NCBI RefSeq assembly: GCF_900183975.1
Contig: NZ_LT853882.1
Location: 2,473,501 to 2,537,500, forward strand
Length of the DNA stretch: 64,000 bases
Reading direction: 5' to 3'
From: Xanthomonas fragariae
GTDB taxonomy: Bacteria > Pseudomonadota > Gammaproteobacteria > Xanthomonadales > Xanthomonadaceae
Shown here: piece after piece, positions 1 to 9,946 of the stretch
How the letters are laid out: each line of letters begins with the position of its first letter
Numbering within the stretch: the first letter of the stretch is position 1
The notes under the pieces: model-generated
The model's database searches: none
What the model was told of the DNA's origin: nothing
What the model saw: the letters and a program-made list of their open reading frames with translations, nothing else
Program-made: the position numbers and the translations under genes

Positions 1-328
1 CCAACGCCTCGGGGCTGGTGGCGTCGTACGGGCCTCCTGCGTACAGCGTGTCCTCGTTGAGTTGCAGGCGTTCGTGGGCAATGCCGCCCCACACCATCGC
101 GCCCAGCCGGCCGTTGCCGACCGGCAAGGCCTGTACCCATTCGTTGGCTGGTTCGCGATACCACAGCTGCAAGGCGTCGCCGGCCGCGACGGCAGGCAGC
201 GATTGATTGCCGGCTGCCTTGGCGACTGCCGGCGCAGCAACCGCGGACGCGGCCGGCGCAGCACCCAGCACCGCGAGTGCGGCACCGGTTGCTTTACAGA
301 CTTCCCTGCGGGTCAGCACGTGCACCAC
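1..328 (-). CDS. GH95 alpha-L-fucosidase, N-terminal part (runs off the window)
   Basis: Only the first ~105 residues are present. The translation opens with a secretion signal holding a twin-arginine-like pair (LTRREVCKATGAALAVLG) and an Ala-rich stretch, then reads into LQLWYREPANEWVQALPVGN and GRLGAMVWGG, followed by ERLQLNEDTLYAGGPYD. This is the typical start of glycoside hydrolase family 95, which removes alpha-1,2-fucose from xyloglucan side chains in the periplasm. No ATG lies in frame: the candidates are GTG codons at 328, 325 and 319, without a clear ribosome site, so the start is uncertain. It is the last visible gene of the xyloglucan locus. The family call is good; the substrate is inferred from the neighbours. 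Confidence 0.82.
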   Translation of the reverse strand, partial: MVHVLTRREVCKATGAALAVLGAAPAASAVAAPAVAKAAGNQSLPAVAAGDALQLWYREPANEWVQALPVGNGRLGAMVWGGIAHERLQLNEDTLYAGGPYDATSPEAL

Positions 329-410
329 CGTGCTGCATGACCGGACCTACACGCCCGAGCCTCGCGGCGATCCGGCATCTGCGCACTCACTGACTGACAA
401 CGACCTGCGA

Positions 411-3314
411 TCATCGACGACGCGCTTTGCCGGACGCAATCTTGCGCTGCAACACGCTGACCGGCCTGCCATCGTACTGGATGCTGGCGTCGGTCTTGGG
501 TTCGAGCGCACCGGCATCCTCGCGCGGGCCGTCGACGAAGCGCACGTTGACGGTGCGCTTGGCCTGCATGCCGGTCCAGCTGCCTTCGCGCTTGCCGATG
601 CTCAGCTCGCCCTTGGCCTGGTTCCAGCTCAGCGGAATGCAGCTGAACTCGCCCTTCTCGTAGCCGTAGCCCTTGCCGTCGTCCTCATACAGCGAGAACT
701 GGCCGTCGGCGCCGGTGTAGACCACCACGGTGAGCGGTGCGTCCGGCGTCTGGTCCACGTATTCCTGCACCGGGCCGGTCGGCACGATGGAACCGGCACG
801 CACGAACAACGGCATGCGCTCGATCGGCGCGGCCGCTTCGATGCTCTGGCCACCTTCGTAGCGCTTGCCGGTGGAAAAATCCAGCCAGCTACTGCCGGCC
901 GGCAGATACACCTGACGCGAGGTGGCGCCGAAGCGGGTGACCGGTGCGACCAGGAACGCCGGTCCGAACAGGTACTGGTCGTTGATGTCACGCACCTTGG
1001 GGTCGTTCGGGAAGTCCATCATCATGCCGCGCATGATCACGCCGTCGCGCTGATAGGTGTCGCCGGCCAGGCTGTAGATGTACGGCAGCAACGCGTAACG
1101 CAGGCGGTTGTAGTAGACCATGCTGTCGTAGAACGGCGTGCCTTCCGGGGCGATGTTCCAGATTTCGCGGTACGGGAACTGGCCGTGCGAGCGGAGGATC
1201 GGCACGAACGCGCCGAACTGGAACCAGCGCGTGTTGAGCTCGCGCCACTCCGGCAAATGCGCCGGGTCCTGGTTTTCGTAGCGCTTCTCCACCGCAAACC
1301 CGCCGATGTCGAAGGTCCAGTTGGGCAGGCCCGACAGCGCCATGTTGACGCCCGCGGAAATCTGGTCGTGCATGTCGTCCCAGCGCGAGACGATGTCGCC
1401 GCTCCACACTGCCACTGCGTTGCGCTGGGTGCCTGCATAACCCTTGCGCGACAGGATGAACACACGCTTGTCGTCGGCCGCGCGGTCGCCCACGTATACG
1501 CCATGCGTGTGCGGTAGCGGGTACGAGTTGAAGAACTCGGTGGACGGGCCCAGCGCGGTCGGCGTGGTGCGTGCCTTGCGCTCGCCGATATCCAGGTTGG
1601 AATGCACGTCCGGCTCGTCGGCGTCCATCCACCAGGCATCGAAGCCCTTGCTGTTGAGCTTCTCGTTGACCTGGCGCCAGTAGATCGCCTGCGCTTTTTC
1701 CGAATACGGGTCGTAGAACGAGTTCTTGTAGCCCTTGGCGATCCAGTCCAGCTCACCCACTTCGACATTGCGCTTGTACATGAAACCGGCGGCATCCAGT
1801 TCCTTGTAGTTGGCGGTGGTGGGATAGAACTTGGGCCAGATCGAAATCATGATCTGCGCGTGCATGTCGTGCACGGACTTGACCATGCCATCCGGATCCG
1901 GGAAGTGCTGTGGATCGAAATCGTGCGAACCCCAGGCGTTTTCCGGCCAGTACGACCAATCCAGCACGATGTTGTCCAGCGACAGCTTGCGCTTGCGGTA
2001 TTCGGCCAGCACGCCAACCAACTCATCCTGGCTCTTGTAACGCTCGCGGCTCTGCCAGAAACCATAGGCCCACTTGGGCAGCATCACCGATTTGCCGGTG
2101 AGTTCGCGATAGCCCGCAACCGCCCGGTCGTACGAATCAGCCAAGACGAAGTAGTAGTCGATCATCTGCCCGGCTTCGGACCACAGCGACAGATCGCGGG
2201 CTTCGGCGGCAGGCAGCGGGTCGCGATGCAGCAGCGCGATGTAGCTGGGGTCGATCAAGTCCCACTCGACCTTGACGGTATGGCGCTTGCCTGGCTGCAG
2301 ATCGAGCTTGAACTCGTGATTCCACGGGTTCCAGTTCTGGCGCCAGCGATCGATGACAAGCTTGCCGTCGACGTACACCTTGGCGTACTCGCTCGAATAC
2401 AGCGAGAAGGTGTGCTCGCCACCGGTGAGCGCTTCGATCTGGCCCTCCCAGGTGACTTGCATGCGGCTGTTCTTGTCCTTGGTGATCGCCTTCTTCGGAA
2501 ACGTGGTCAGGTCGCTGAGGTACTGATAGTTCACCTCGCTCTCGCGACGTTCGAGAACCTGCTTGCCGTTGATCGCATAGCGCGCGGTCAACGCACCGGT
2601 CTTGCCTTTGGCGTCGTAGAGCTTGAGCGTCTTGGGCAGCGGCTGCAGGCCGCGCGGGTCGCCCAGGCGGCTGATCGAATTGTTGTCCCACAGCAGGCCG
2701 TACTTGCGGCTGGACACCAGGTACGGCACTGCCATGTCGAGATTGTTCTGCTGCAACTCGACGTTGTGGCCTTTCTGATTCATCCAGCCCTGCTGATGCT
2801 GGCCGAAGCCGTACAACGCTTCGTCATCAGGCGACTGAAAGCGCTGACGCACACTCAGATACTGCTTGCCTTCGACTTTGAGCGGGGCAAAGCTGCGCCC
2901 GCCGGCCACCTCCGACAACACCGGCTTGCCAGTGGCATCGGCGAAGCTGACATGACCATCGACGGTGGACACGGTAGCGGTGACCTTGCCGGTCTTCAGC
3001 TGCACGCTGTCGCCCTGCTCGGCCAGCTGAAATTTGCCCTCGCCCTGCACCGGCACGCGCATCAAGCTGGGGCTGCGCGCGAAATCGCCGTCCGGGTCGG
3101 CACTGACGCGGATGATGCCGGCATCGACCACTTGCAGGCGCACCGGTGCGGCGCCCTTGGCGCTCGGCACCACGGTGACGCCATCAGCGGCCTTGCGTAC
3201 TTCCTGCGCATGCGCAGCATTGGCCAATAAGGCCAGCGACAAAGCCAGACAATGGGCCAGCGCTGTACGCCGATGTGCAGGCGCGGGGCCGGCAAAACGG
3301 ATGGTGGCTTGCAT
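411..3314 (-). CDS. GH31 alpha-xylosidase with inserted PA14 domain
   Basis: A 967-residue secreted glycoside hydrolase. The start at 3314 is chosen over an upstream ATG (3449) because GGAG sits 8 bases before it and the protein then begins with a signal peptide (LAHCLALSLALLANAAHAQ). An N-terminal beta-sandwich is followed by a PA14-like insert (about residues 285-365, GGEHTFSLYSSEYAKVYVDG) and the GH31 barrel with the nucleophile motif WWMDADEPD (Asp ~564) and the acid/base region VWSGDIVSRW (Asp ~640). A PA14 insert in GH31 is known from alpha-xylosidases such as Cellvibrio Xyl31A, which release xylose from the non-reducing end of xyloglucan oligosaccharides. It lies 127 bp downstream of the GH35 gene on the same strand. 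Other GH31 activities (alpha-glucosidase) are less likely given the locus. Confidence 0.9.
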   Translation of the reverse strand: MQATIRFAGPAPAHRRTALAHCLALSLALLANAAHAQEVRKAADGVTVVPSAKGAAPVRLQVVDAGIIRVSADPDGDFARSPSLMRVPVQGEGKFQLAEQGDSVQLKTGKVTATVSTVDGHVSFADATGKPVLSEVAGGRSFAPLKVEGKQYLSVRQRFQSPDDEALYGFGQHQQGWMNQKGHNVELQQNNLDMAVPYLVSSRKYGLLWDNNSISRLGDPRGLQPLPKTLKLYDAKGKTGALTARYAINGKQVLERRESEVNYQYLSDLTTFPKKAITKDKNSRMQVTWEGQIEALTGGEHTFSLYSSEYAKVYVDGKLVIDRWRQNWNPWNHEFKLDLQPGKRHTVKVEWDLIDPSYIALLHRDPLPAAEARDLSLWSEAGQMIDYYFVLADSYDRAVAGYRELTGKSVMLPKWAYGFWQSRERYKSQDELVGVLAEYRKRKLSLDNIVLDWSYWPENAWGSHDFDPQHFPDPDGMVKSVHDMHAQIMISIWPKFYPTTANYKELDAAGFMYKRNVEVGELDWIAKGYKNSFYDPYSEKAQAIYWRQVNEKLNSKGFDAWWMDADEPDVHSNLDIGERKARTTPTALGPSTEFFNSYPLPHTHGVYVGDRAADDKRVFILSRKGYAGTQRNAVAVWSGDIVSRWDDMHDQISAGVNMALSGLPNWTFDIGGFAVEKRYENQDPAHLPEWRELNTRWFQFGAFVPILRSHGQFPYREIWNIAPEGTPFYDSMVYYNRLRYALLPYIYSLAGDTYQRDGVIMRGMMMDFPNDPKVRDINDQYLFGPAFLVAPVTRFGATSRQVYLPAGSSWLDFSTGKRYEGGQSIEAAAPIERMPLFVRAGSIVPTGPVQEYVDQTPDAPLTVVVYTGADGQFSLYEDDGKGYGYEKGEFSCIPLSWNQAKGELSIGKREGSWTGMQAKRTVNVRFVDGPREDAGALEPKTDASIQYDGRPVSVLQRKIASGKARRR

Positions 3315-3441
3315 GTTCACTCCGTTGGATTTGCGAAACGCTGCCGCGGGGGGGGCGGCAGCGCATGGGTTCGATGGATGCAACGTGGCGGAAAGCACGC
3401 TACGCAGATGTCCGGTTGCGCAACAGCGCTGGTCGACACGC

Positions 3442-5184
3442 TTATTCATAGGTCGCCAGCTTGATCTTGAGTAATTGCGGCGCGCTGGAAAAATTTACGC
3501 CGTAGTCGGTCTGGTCGCCGTTCCAGTTGCGCTCGAATTTCCAGTCGGTGCCTTCGTAGACGCCTTCTTCGACGCGGTCGTAGAGCATGTTGGCGGTCGC
3601 TTCGCTGGCCGGGTGCAAGCTCACGCGCACGTGGTAGCCGGTGACCAGAAATTCGTCCGCGCCCAGCTCCGCGATCAAGGCTGCGCCGATCGGCTCAGAG
3701 TTGCCCGGCGGCTTGCCATGGAACCAGAACTGCGGCACGCCATACGTGATCGTGGCGCTCCAACGCTCGTTGAGTTGCAGCTCCTGCACTGCCTGGCCAG
3801 GTTCTTCGGCAGTGCCGTGCAGCTTGCCTTCCGAAGCCGCCTTGGCGAACGGACGCATGCCGCGCTTGACCAACTCAAAGCCCAGCGCGAACGGCGCCAG
3901 GGTTTCTTCGTTGACGTGCTTGGCGCCCAACGGATAGTTGGAATAGTGCGTGTAATCCATGCCGAACGCCGACCAACCGATGCCGTCATGGCCCAGCGTG
4001 GGGAACAGATAACGCGCGTATTCCGGCCGATTGCCGGTTTCGGCAACGAACAAGGCATTGTCCGTACGCGCATAACGCTCCAGCACCGTGGTGTACATGC
4101 GGTACTCGGGCATGTAGATGTCCGGTGCCAGCAGATCGATATGCGGGCCGGCGGCCTTCCACACATCGAGCACGTTGTCGGTGGGGCCACCGCTGGCGTA
4201 CTGACCGGGTTGGCCGGGATTGAACGGGCCGCGCAATGCCGCGTTGACGTACATCGGCAACGGATACTCGGCCTTGCCGGCTGCGGCGACCTGGTCGATG
4301 TAACGGCCGATCGACCATGCATGGAAGATCTCGTCCGCGTCGGCACCGAACACCTGCGCCCAGCTGCCCGGCTGCTTGTTCAAATGCGTGAGCAGTTCAT
4401 CCGGCACCGGGCCGTCGAACAGTTTCTGCGCCATCGGCGAGAAGTCGCGCACGCTGCCGTAGGTGCCCGCCTCGTTCTCCGGCTGGATCATGATCACGGT
4501 GTGCTGCGGATCGACCTGCCTGAGATGCTGCATGAAGGCGACAAACGCCTTGCGATCGGCATCCAGCGTGGCCTGCGCATGCGGCGACAGCGAGCCGATC
4601 GCCTTGCCTTCGCGCGTCACCACCCGCGGGAAGCGCTGGTTGTCGGTCTTGACCCAATGCGGCGCATACGCCGGGCCGTTGTTCTTCCAGGTCGCAAACC
4701 ACAGCAGCACCAGCCGCACCTTGTGCTCGCGCGCCTGCGTGAGCAGCATATCGACGAAGGAGAAATCGAACTGGCCTTCTTCCGGCTCGACCTGTTCCCA
4801 GGCGATCGGCACCTGCACGGTGTTGGGGCCAAGCACCTGCATCGCCGGCCACACTTTATCCATGACGCCAGGGTAATTGCTGGAGTTATTGACCTGCGCG
4901 CCCAGAATCAGGAACGGCGCGCCATCGACCATCAACGCGTGTTTGCCGTCCTTGCTGACGAACTGCGGCATCGGCGTCTGCGCAGCCGGCGCGTGTAAGG
5001 TCGCCGACCGCGTCGCTGCAGTGTTGGCAGCCGCTGCGACGGCGGCCGATTGAGATGTGTCGTGCTGCTCGCCGGACTGACACGCGGCCAAAGCCAGCGT
5101 CAACGCAGGCAGTAGCAGCGGACGCAGACAACTACGCGCGCCGGAGTGGCAAGTCACACGCACAACGGGGGAATGCATGGACAT
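3442..5184 (-). CDS. GH35 beta-galactosidase lipoprotein
   Basis: A 580-residue glycoside hydrolase family 35 protein. The start at 5184 is favoured by a GGAG site just upstream; the product then begins with a lipoprotein signal ending in the lipobox LALAAC (Cys ~35), so it should be anchored to a membrane facing the periplasm. The barrel shows IMIQPENEAGTYG (acid/base Glu ~238) and FVAETGNRPEY (nucleophile Glu ~382), spaced as in GH35 enzymes of the Cellvibrio Bgl35A type. It would remove beta-galactose from xyloglucan side chains. It begins 12 bp after the acetylesterase stop codon, which implies co-transcription. Confidence 0.9.
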   Translation of the reverse strand: MSMHSPVVRVTCHSGARSCLRPLLLPALTLALAACQSGEQHDTSQSAAVAAAANTAATRSATLHAPAAQTPMPQFVSKDGKHALMVDGAPFLILGAQVNNSSNYPGVMDKVWPAMQVLGPNTVQVPIAWEQVEPEEGQFDFSFVDMLLTQAREHKVRLVLLWFATWKNNGPAYAPHWVKTDNQRFPRVVTREGKAIGSLSPHAQATLDADRKAFVAFMQHLRQVDPQHTVIMIQPENEAGTYGSVRDFSPMAQKLFDGPVPDELLTHLNKQPGSWAQVFGADADEIFHAWSIGRYIDQVAAAGKAEYPLPMYVNAALRGPFNPGQPGQYASGGPTDNVLDVWKAAGPHIDLLAPDIYMPEYRMYTTVLERYARTDNALFVAETGNRPEYARYLFPTLGHDGIGWSAFGMDYTHYSNYPLGAKHVNEETLAPFALGFELVKRGMRPFAKAASEGKLHGTAEEPGQAVQELQLNERWSATITYGVPQFWFHGKPPGNSEPIGAALIAELGADEFLVTGYHVRVSLHPASEATANMLYDRVEEGVYEGTDWKFERNWNGDQTDYGVNFSSAPQLLKIKLATYE

Positions 5185-5195
5185 AAGGCTCCGTG

Positions 5196-7112
5196 TCACC
5201 AGGTATCGGTGCGGAATGGGGAAACAGGAAGGTTCTGGCGATTGACCAGATTGGCGTCGTCCGGGTTCTCGCTCCAACCGTAACGCACTGCCACCGGTGC
5301 ACGCGCCGCATCGCTGCGCACGATCACCCGGTCGCCATCGATCTGCGCGGTGGCCGGATAAAAGTGCTGGTCGGCGCCAGCAATGCGCAAGCCCTGCGCC
5401 GCACCGCCGCCACGCACCTGCAACGCGCTGCCTTGCAGATCCAAGCTCAGCACTGCCTGACCATCGGCGAAGCTTGCGCGCTTGAACACCGGTGCGCTAT
5501 ACACCAGAGTTTCGCCATAGGCGACATGCCGCGCTGCCAGCGCCAAGCGATGGCCGACATCGCGCTTGTTGGTGGGATGGATATCGGTGGGGTTGCCGAT
5601 ATCGATGATCACCGCCTGCCCGGTTGCCGGCAGTGCCAGCGTCTTAGACTGCGACTCACGCAACAGCGCCCACGGACTCAGCTCGCCCTTGTCGCCGCCG
5701 GCTTTGAAGTTGGCCAGCTGCACCCACAGAAACGGCAGCGTCTTTGCGCCGCGTTCGCCGCGCCATTGCTGGATCATCGCAGCGAACTGTTCGCGGTATT
5801 TCACCGCACCGGTGTCGCTGGCATTGGTTTCGCCCTGGTACCAGATCACGCCCTTGACCGGGAACGGCTGCAGCGGATGAATCATCTGGTTGTACAGCAG
5901 CGTGGGCAGCTGATTCTGGTTGTCGGCAAACGATACGCGTACCGCGGCCGGGCGGAATTTCCAGCCGCCCAATGCACGCTTGGCGTCAGCCTTGGACCGT
6001 ACGAAGCGCTGCGCGTCCGGGCCATGCATGCCGCCGCCGCCATTGAGGTCTTCCACGCGCACCGCGATGTGATTCACACCGGCATGCAATGCCGAGGCAG
6101 GCACGCTATAGACGCGCGGCAGGTTCCACTGCTTGACGGTCTCGCCGACCTGGGTGCCGTTGACGTAGGTGATGTCCGATTCGTCGATCTGGCCGACGCC
6201 AAGCGCAATGCCGGCCTTGGCCTCGGCTGGACTCAAGGTGACTGTGGTGCGGTACCAGGCGATGCCGTCCATGCCTTTATAACCGCTGGATTCCCATTGC
6301 TGGGTGACCGGGATGCTGTCCCAGTCGCTGTCGTCGAAATACGCTTCGCGCCATTGCGGGGTATCCCCTTCCACCTTGGGCCAGCGCGCGATGCGCTTGT
6401 CGGTGGCAGCCTGCGCGGCGGCATCGCGCTGCTTACTCGCCTTGATCGCGCCTTGGTTCTGATCGGCAGTCAAGCTCTGCGAGGCCGCATCCATCCACGC
6501 CTCGATGGAACTACCGCCCCAGGTGCTGTTGATGATGCCGATCGGCACGCCGGTGCTGGCACGCAGCTCCTTGGCGAAGAAGTAACCGACTGCGGTGAAT
6601 TCACCAGCGTTCTCTGGCGTCGCAGCCTTCCAGTCGCCACCGGTCAGACCTGCCTGCGGCTGCACCGACCACGACTTGGGCACCTTGAAATGCCGCAATT
6701 GCGGGTCGTTGGCGGCAGCCACCGCTTGCGGGCCGTCGCTAGCCTGCGCAAGTGCGAACTCCATATTCGATTGCCCGCTGGCCAGCCAGACATCGCCGAC
6801 CAGCACATCGCGCACCTGCAACTGGCCGCCATCGCCCTGCACGCTCAGCACGTACGGTCCGCCGGCGTTGTGTGCGGGCAAACTGACTTTCCACTGTCCT
6901 GTTGCATCGGCCTTGGCGCTAGCACGCTTGCCGTCGAAGCCGACCGTGATTGCAGCATTGGGCGCTGCCCAGCCCCATACCGGCATCGGTTGGTCGCGCT
7001 GCACCACCGCGCCATCGGCAAAAAGCAGCGGCAGCGTCGGCAGCGCCCAGGCGCCGGGGCTGGCCAGCATCAGGCCCAACAGGCAACTGCGGCGAACGAA
7101 AGAAGCGGTCAT
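5196..7112 (-). CDS. CE20-type xyloglucan acetylesterase (SGNH hydrolase with jelly-roll insert)
   Basis: A 638-residue secreted esterase. The start at 7112 has GGAG 9 bases upstream and is followed by a signal peptide (CLLGLMLASPGAWA). SGNH/sialate-O-acetylesterase blocks are split across the chain: WLASGQSNMEF (Ser ~115), GVIWYQGETNA (~425) and PTDIHPTNKRDVGHRL (Asp ~510, His ~512). Between the first and second blocks lies a galactose-binding-like beta-sandwich (about residues 250-385: FDDSDWDSIPV, WYRTTVTLSP, GQIDESDITYVNG, NHIAVRVED). This split arrangement is that described for carbohydrate esterase family 20, founded on a Xanthomonas enzyme that deacetylates galactosyl residues of xyloglucan oligosaccharides. 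Deacetylation would open the side chains to the GH35 and GH95 enzymes encoded next to it. The CE20 label rests on architecture and context. Confidence 0.86.
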   Translation of the reverse strand: MTASFVRRSCLLGLMLASPGAWALPTLPLLFADGAVVQRDQPMPVWGWAAPNAAITVGFDGKRASAKADATGQWKVSLPAHNAGGPYVLSVQGDGGQLQVRDVLVGDVWLASGQSNMEFALAQASDGPQAVAAANDPQLRHFKVPKSWSVQPQAGLTGGDWKAATPENAGEFTAVGYFFAKELRASTGVPIGIINSTWGGSSIEAWMDAASQSLTADQNQGAIKASKQRDAAAQAATDKRIARWPKVEGDTPQWREAYFDDSDWDSIPVTQQWESSGYKGMDGIAWYRTTVTLSPAEAKAGIALGVGQIDESDITYVNGTQVGETVKQWNLPRVYSVPASALHAGVNHIAVRVEDLNGGGGMHGPDAQRFVRSKADAKRALGGWKFRPAAVRVSFADNQNQLPTLLYNQMIHPLQPFPVKGVIWYQGETNASDTGAVKYREQFAAMIQQWRGERGAKTLPFLWVQLANFKAGGDKGELSPWALLRESQSKTLALPATGQAVIIDIGNPTDIHPTNKRDVGHRLALAARHVAYGETLVYSAPVFKRASFADGQAVLSLDLQGSALQVRGGGAAQGLRIAGADQHFYPATAQIDGDRVIVRSDAARAPVAVRYGWSENPDDANLVNRQNLPVSPFRTDTW

Positions 7113-7204
7113 GCAGTGATCTCCAAAGTCGGTGCGGCCACTCGGCGCGCACTGATGCAACGACGCATATCGCCGGACCGGACACGCACTTGCTACGGCG
7201 CGCT

Positions 7205-9946
7205 CTACAGGCTGGCCCGCAAGGTCAGGCCATAGCGACGATCGTTGATCACGAAATCGCGGTAGCGCGAGGCAGTGCCCAGATAGCTTTCGCGCCGGGT
7301 ATCGAGCAGATTCACGCCGTCCAGCGAGATCGACCACACAGCATTGATGTTGAAACGCAGCGAAGCATCCAGCTGGCCGAAGCCCTTGTTGTAGACCGGC
7401 AGATTGTCGGTGCCGTTGCCTGCGGTGGTCACCAGCCAGTCGCTGCGCCAGTTGTAGGCCACGCGGCCCTGGAAGCGCGAGGTTTCGTAGCTGAGGATCG
7501 CGTTGTAGCTGTTCTTGGACAGCCCTTCCAGCGGCACCGTCAACGCTTGCCCATTGGTATCAATGGCGATGGGGCTCGGCGCCTCGCTATCGACATAGGT
7601 GTAGTTGGTCTGCAGGCCGAACCCGCTCAGCCAGCCAGGCAGAAAATCGAAGAACTGCGTGTAGCCCAGTTCCGCTCCGCGGATCTGGCCGGTATCGCCG
7701 TTGACCGGGCGGGTGATCTGCCACGGAACGGGCTGACCATTTTCGTCAAGGTATAGCTCATTGAAGACTGCATTGGCGATGAAGCCTTCGACCTTCTTGT
7801 AGAACACAGTGCCGTACATCATCGACCCCTGCCCGAAGTACCACTCCAGCGCGGTGTCGAACTGATCAGCCTTGACCGGCTCAAGCTCTGGATTACCAGC
7901 CGTACCAGTGCGGGTCGAAGCACCAGAACTGCTTGGGTCAATACTCAAGCTCAGATTGGGGTTCAAGCGGTCAAACGGCGGACGCGAAATGCCGCGCGAG
8001 GCCGCAAAACGCCATTGCAACTGGTTGCTCAGCATCCAACGCAGGTTCAAGCTCGGCAGCACGTCGGTATAGGTCTGCTGTGCAGCTACCGGAATGAGCC
8101 CACCGCCCTCGCCCGCTGTACCGGTGCGAACACCCTGCGACCCGACTTCGGTGCGCACCACGCGCACGCCGATATTGCCGTCGAATGGAATCGCGTCGCT
8201 GCCCACGCCAAAGCGCAGCACGCCATAGGCTGCATAGGTCTGCTCGGTTTGCGTATTGATGTTGTTGGGCGCAAATTCCAGCGGGCTGGCACCGAAAGTG
8301 GCCAGGGTCTGCGCATAGTTGGCCACTGCGGAGTAGGCTGCGGTCAGGGTCGGCCCGAAGGTGTGGCTCTGACCACGGAAGAAGTCGGTAATCGGATTTG
8401 TCACCACGCCTACCGTCGGGTATTGCGAGAACGGCGCGCCGTCGCAATTGTTGATGCACATAAAGCGGTAAATATTGCCCTTGGTCTCGGCATCACGGTC
8501 GGTATAACGCAAACCTGCCTTGAAGCTGCGTGCAAAGTCGCTGTCGAATGCCAGCTCCATGTCGGCGCGCCAAGCGAACTCGGTGCCCTTGTTGTCGTCC
8601 TTGTTGTCCACATGGTAACGCCAGCCGTCGTAGTTGTTGACGTCGGTCAGATAGCCTTCGGCGCCGCTGGCATCGGTCACCGACAAGCGCGGCAGGTCGC
8701 CACGAAAATCGACGTTGAACTGCGGGCTGGTGTCTTGCCCGGTGGCCAGGATGTAGCGCGTACCGGTGGTGGTGGCATCGACATATTGAAAGTCGGTGCT
8801 GACATTCAATTTTTCGTTGACCCGCCATTTGGCGCCCAGCGAGTAATCGGTAGTGACCGAATGACGCTCGGTCAGGCTGGTGTTGGATTCGGTCGGCACG
8901 TTCTGGAACGAGCCGTTGACGAACTCGTTGCGATTGTTGACCTGGATGCCGGGCAAGCCTTGAATGGCTGTCTGTCTAGTCAACGCAAAAAACGAATAAT
9001 CCTGCCAATGGAAGTTGTAATCCGAACGCAGCACCTGCGTATAGACCTCGACCGCATCGTTCGGACGCCACTGCATCGCAAATGCACCGGTCTTGCGCTT
9101 ACGCTCACCGACGGTAGTGTTGATACCGGCACCGTGCGGCACTGACACGCCCTGGCCTTCATAGCCCGGCAGATCGGTCTGCGTGTACCACGGCTCGATC
9201 GAAATGGTGTCCTGCCGGAACGGGCTGGTCTGCTGCGAATAGTTCACCAGCAGGCCGATCTCGCCGATGCCGGTCTGCCAGCGGTCGCTGTACATGCCCG
9301 AGAACGCCGGCTTGCCGTCGTCGGCCAAGTCGTAGTGATCGTACTGCACGCTGCCGGCGATCTTGCGGCCTGCGTAATCGAAAGGCAGACGCGTGCGCAG
9401 ATCCACGGTGCCGCCCAGGCCACCTTCGATCATGTCGGCCGACGGGTTCTTGTAGACGTTGACGCCGCCGAGCAGTTCGGCCGACACGTCTTCGAAGCTC
9501 AACCCACGGCCGTCGTTGGCGGTGAAGATGTCACGGCCATTGAGTTCGGTCCGCACCTGGGTCAGTCCGCGGATCGCGATCGAACTGCCTTCGCCATAGT
9601 TGCGCGAGATCTGGATGCCGGAGATGCGCTGCAGCGCTTCGGCAACATTGTTGTCTGGCAGCTTGCCGATGTCTTCGGCCACGATCGAATCGACGATCTG
9701 CTCGGCGTTCTGCTTGACCAACTGCGCCTTGGTGACGCTGCTGCGCGTACCGGTGACCTGCACGGTGTCCAGCTGCTGGGTGATGGCCTCCTGCACCGGA
9801 GCTGCAGTGGTGGTTGCATCCTGCGCGTAAGCCTGCGCGCTCAGCAGCGTGGCCACACTCAGTGCCATTACGGAGCGACGGAAATCACGGATCGAACGCT
9901 GACCCACAGTCCGGCCTGCCGGCATGTGGCGATGGTGCACTGACAT
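7205..9946 (-). CDS. TonB-dependent transporter of the xyloglucan locus
   Basis: A 913-residue outer-membrane receptor. The start at 9946 is preceded by a strong GGAGGGAA site and followed by a signal peptide (MALSVATLLSAQAYA). The plug domain reads VTGTRSSVTKAQLV, DIGKLPDNNVAEALQRISGI, SSIAIRGLTQVRTELNGRD and GGLGGTVDLRTRLPFDYAG; the barrel ends in RRYGLTLRASL with the expected aromatic and hydrophobic terminal strand. The N-terminal style matches the TonB-dependent receptors common in Xanthomonas carbohydrate-uptake (CUT) loci. It is the first gene of the cluster, with 93 bp to the esterase gene. It would import xyloglucan oligosaccharides into the periplasm; the substrate is inferred from context. 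Confidence 0.9.
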   Translation of the reverse strand: MSVHHRHMPAGRTVGQRSIRDFRRSVMALSVATLLSAQAYAQDATTTAAPVQEAITQQLDTVQVTGTRSSVTKAQLVKQNAEQIVDSIVAEDIGKLPDNNVAEALQRISGIQISRNYGEGSSIAIRGLTQVRTELNGRDIFTANDGRGLSFEDVSAELLGGVNVYKNPSADMIEGGLGGTVDLRTRLPFDYAGRKIAGSVQYDHYDLADDGKPAFSGMYSDRWQTGIGEIGLLVNYSQQTSPFRQDTISIEPWYTQTDLPGYEGQGVSVPHGAGINTTVGERKRKTGAFAMQWRPNDAVEVYTQVLRSDYNFHWQDYSFFALTRQTAIQGLPGIQVNNRNEFVNGSFQNVPTESNTSLTERHSVTTDYSLGAKWRVNEKLNVSTDFQYVDATTTGTRYILATGQDTSPQFNVDFRGDLPRLSVTDASGAEGYLTDVNNYDGWRYHVDNKDDNKGTEFAWRADMELAFDSDFARSFKAGLRYTDRDAETKGNIYRFMCINNCDGAPFSQYPTVGVVTNPITDFFRGQSHTFGPTLTAAYSAVANYAQTLATFGASPLEFAPNNINTQTEQTYAAYGVLRFGVGSDAIPFDGNIGVRVVRTEVGSQGVRTGTAGEGGGLIPVAAQQTYTDVLPSLNLRWMLSNQLQWRFAASRGISRPPFDRLNPNLSLSIDPSSSGASTRTGTAGNPELEPVKADQFDTALEWYFGQGSMMYGTVFYKKVEGFIANAVFNELYLDENGQPVPWQITRPVNGDTGQIRGAELGYTQFFDFLPGWLSGFGLQTNYTYVDSEAPSPIAIDTNGQALTVPLEGLSKNSYNAILSYETSRFQGRVAYNWRSDWLVTTAGNGTDNLPVYNKGFGQLDASLRFNINAVWSISLDGVNLLDTRRESYLGTASRYRDFVINDRRYGLTLRASL

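Noticed and set aside
1602..3230. A 542-codon plus-strand frame opposite the GH31 gene
   Set aside because: Mirror frame of the alpha-xylosidase; no ribosome site or family motif.
3315..3449. Longer N-terminus for the GH31 enzyme from the ATG at 3449
   Set aside because: It would put 45 unrelated residues before the signal peptide and overlap the GH35 stop; the ATG at 3314 has GGAG and a proper signal sequence.
5193..7235. A 680-codon open frame on the plus strand
   Set aside because: It lies opposite the CE20-type esterase, whose motifs, signal peptide and ribosome site are clear; the plus-strand translation is low-complexity and matches nothing. It is an antisense frame of GC-rich DNA.
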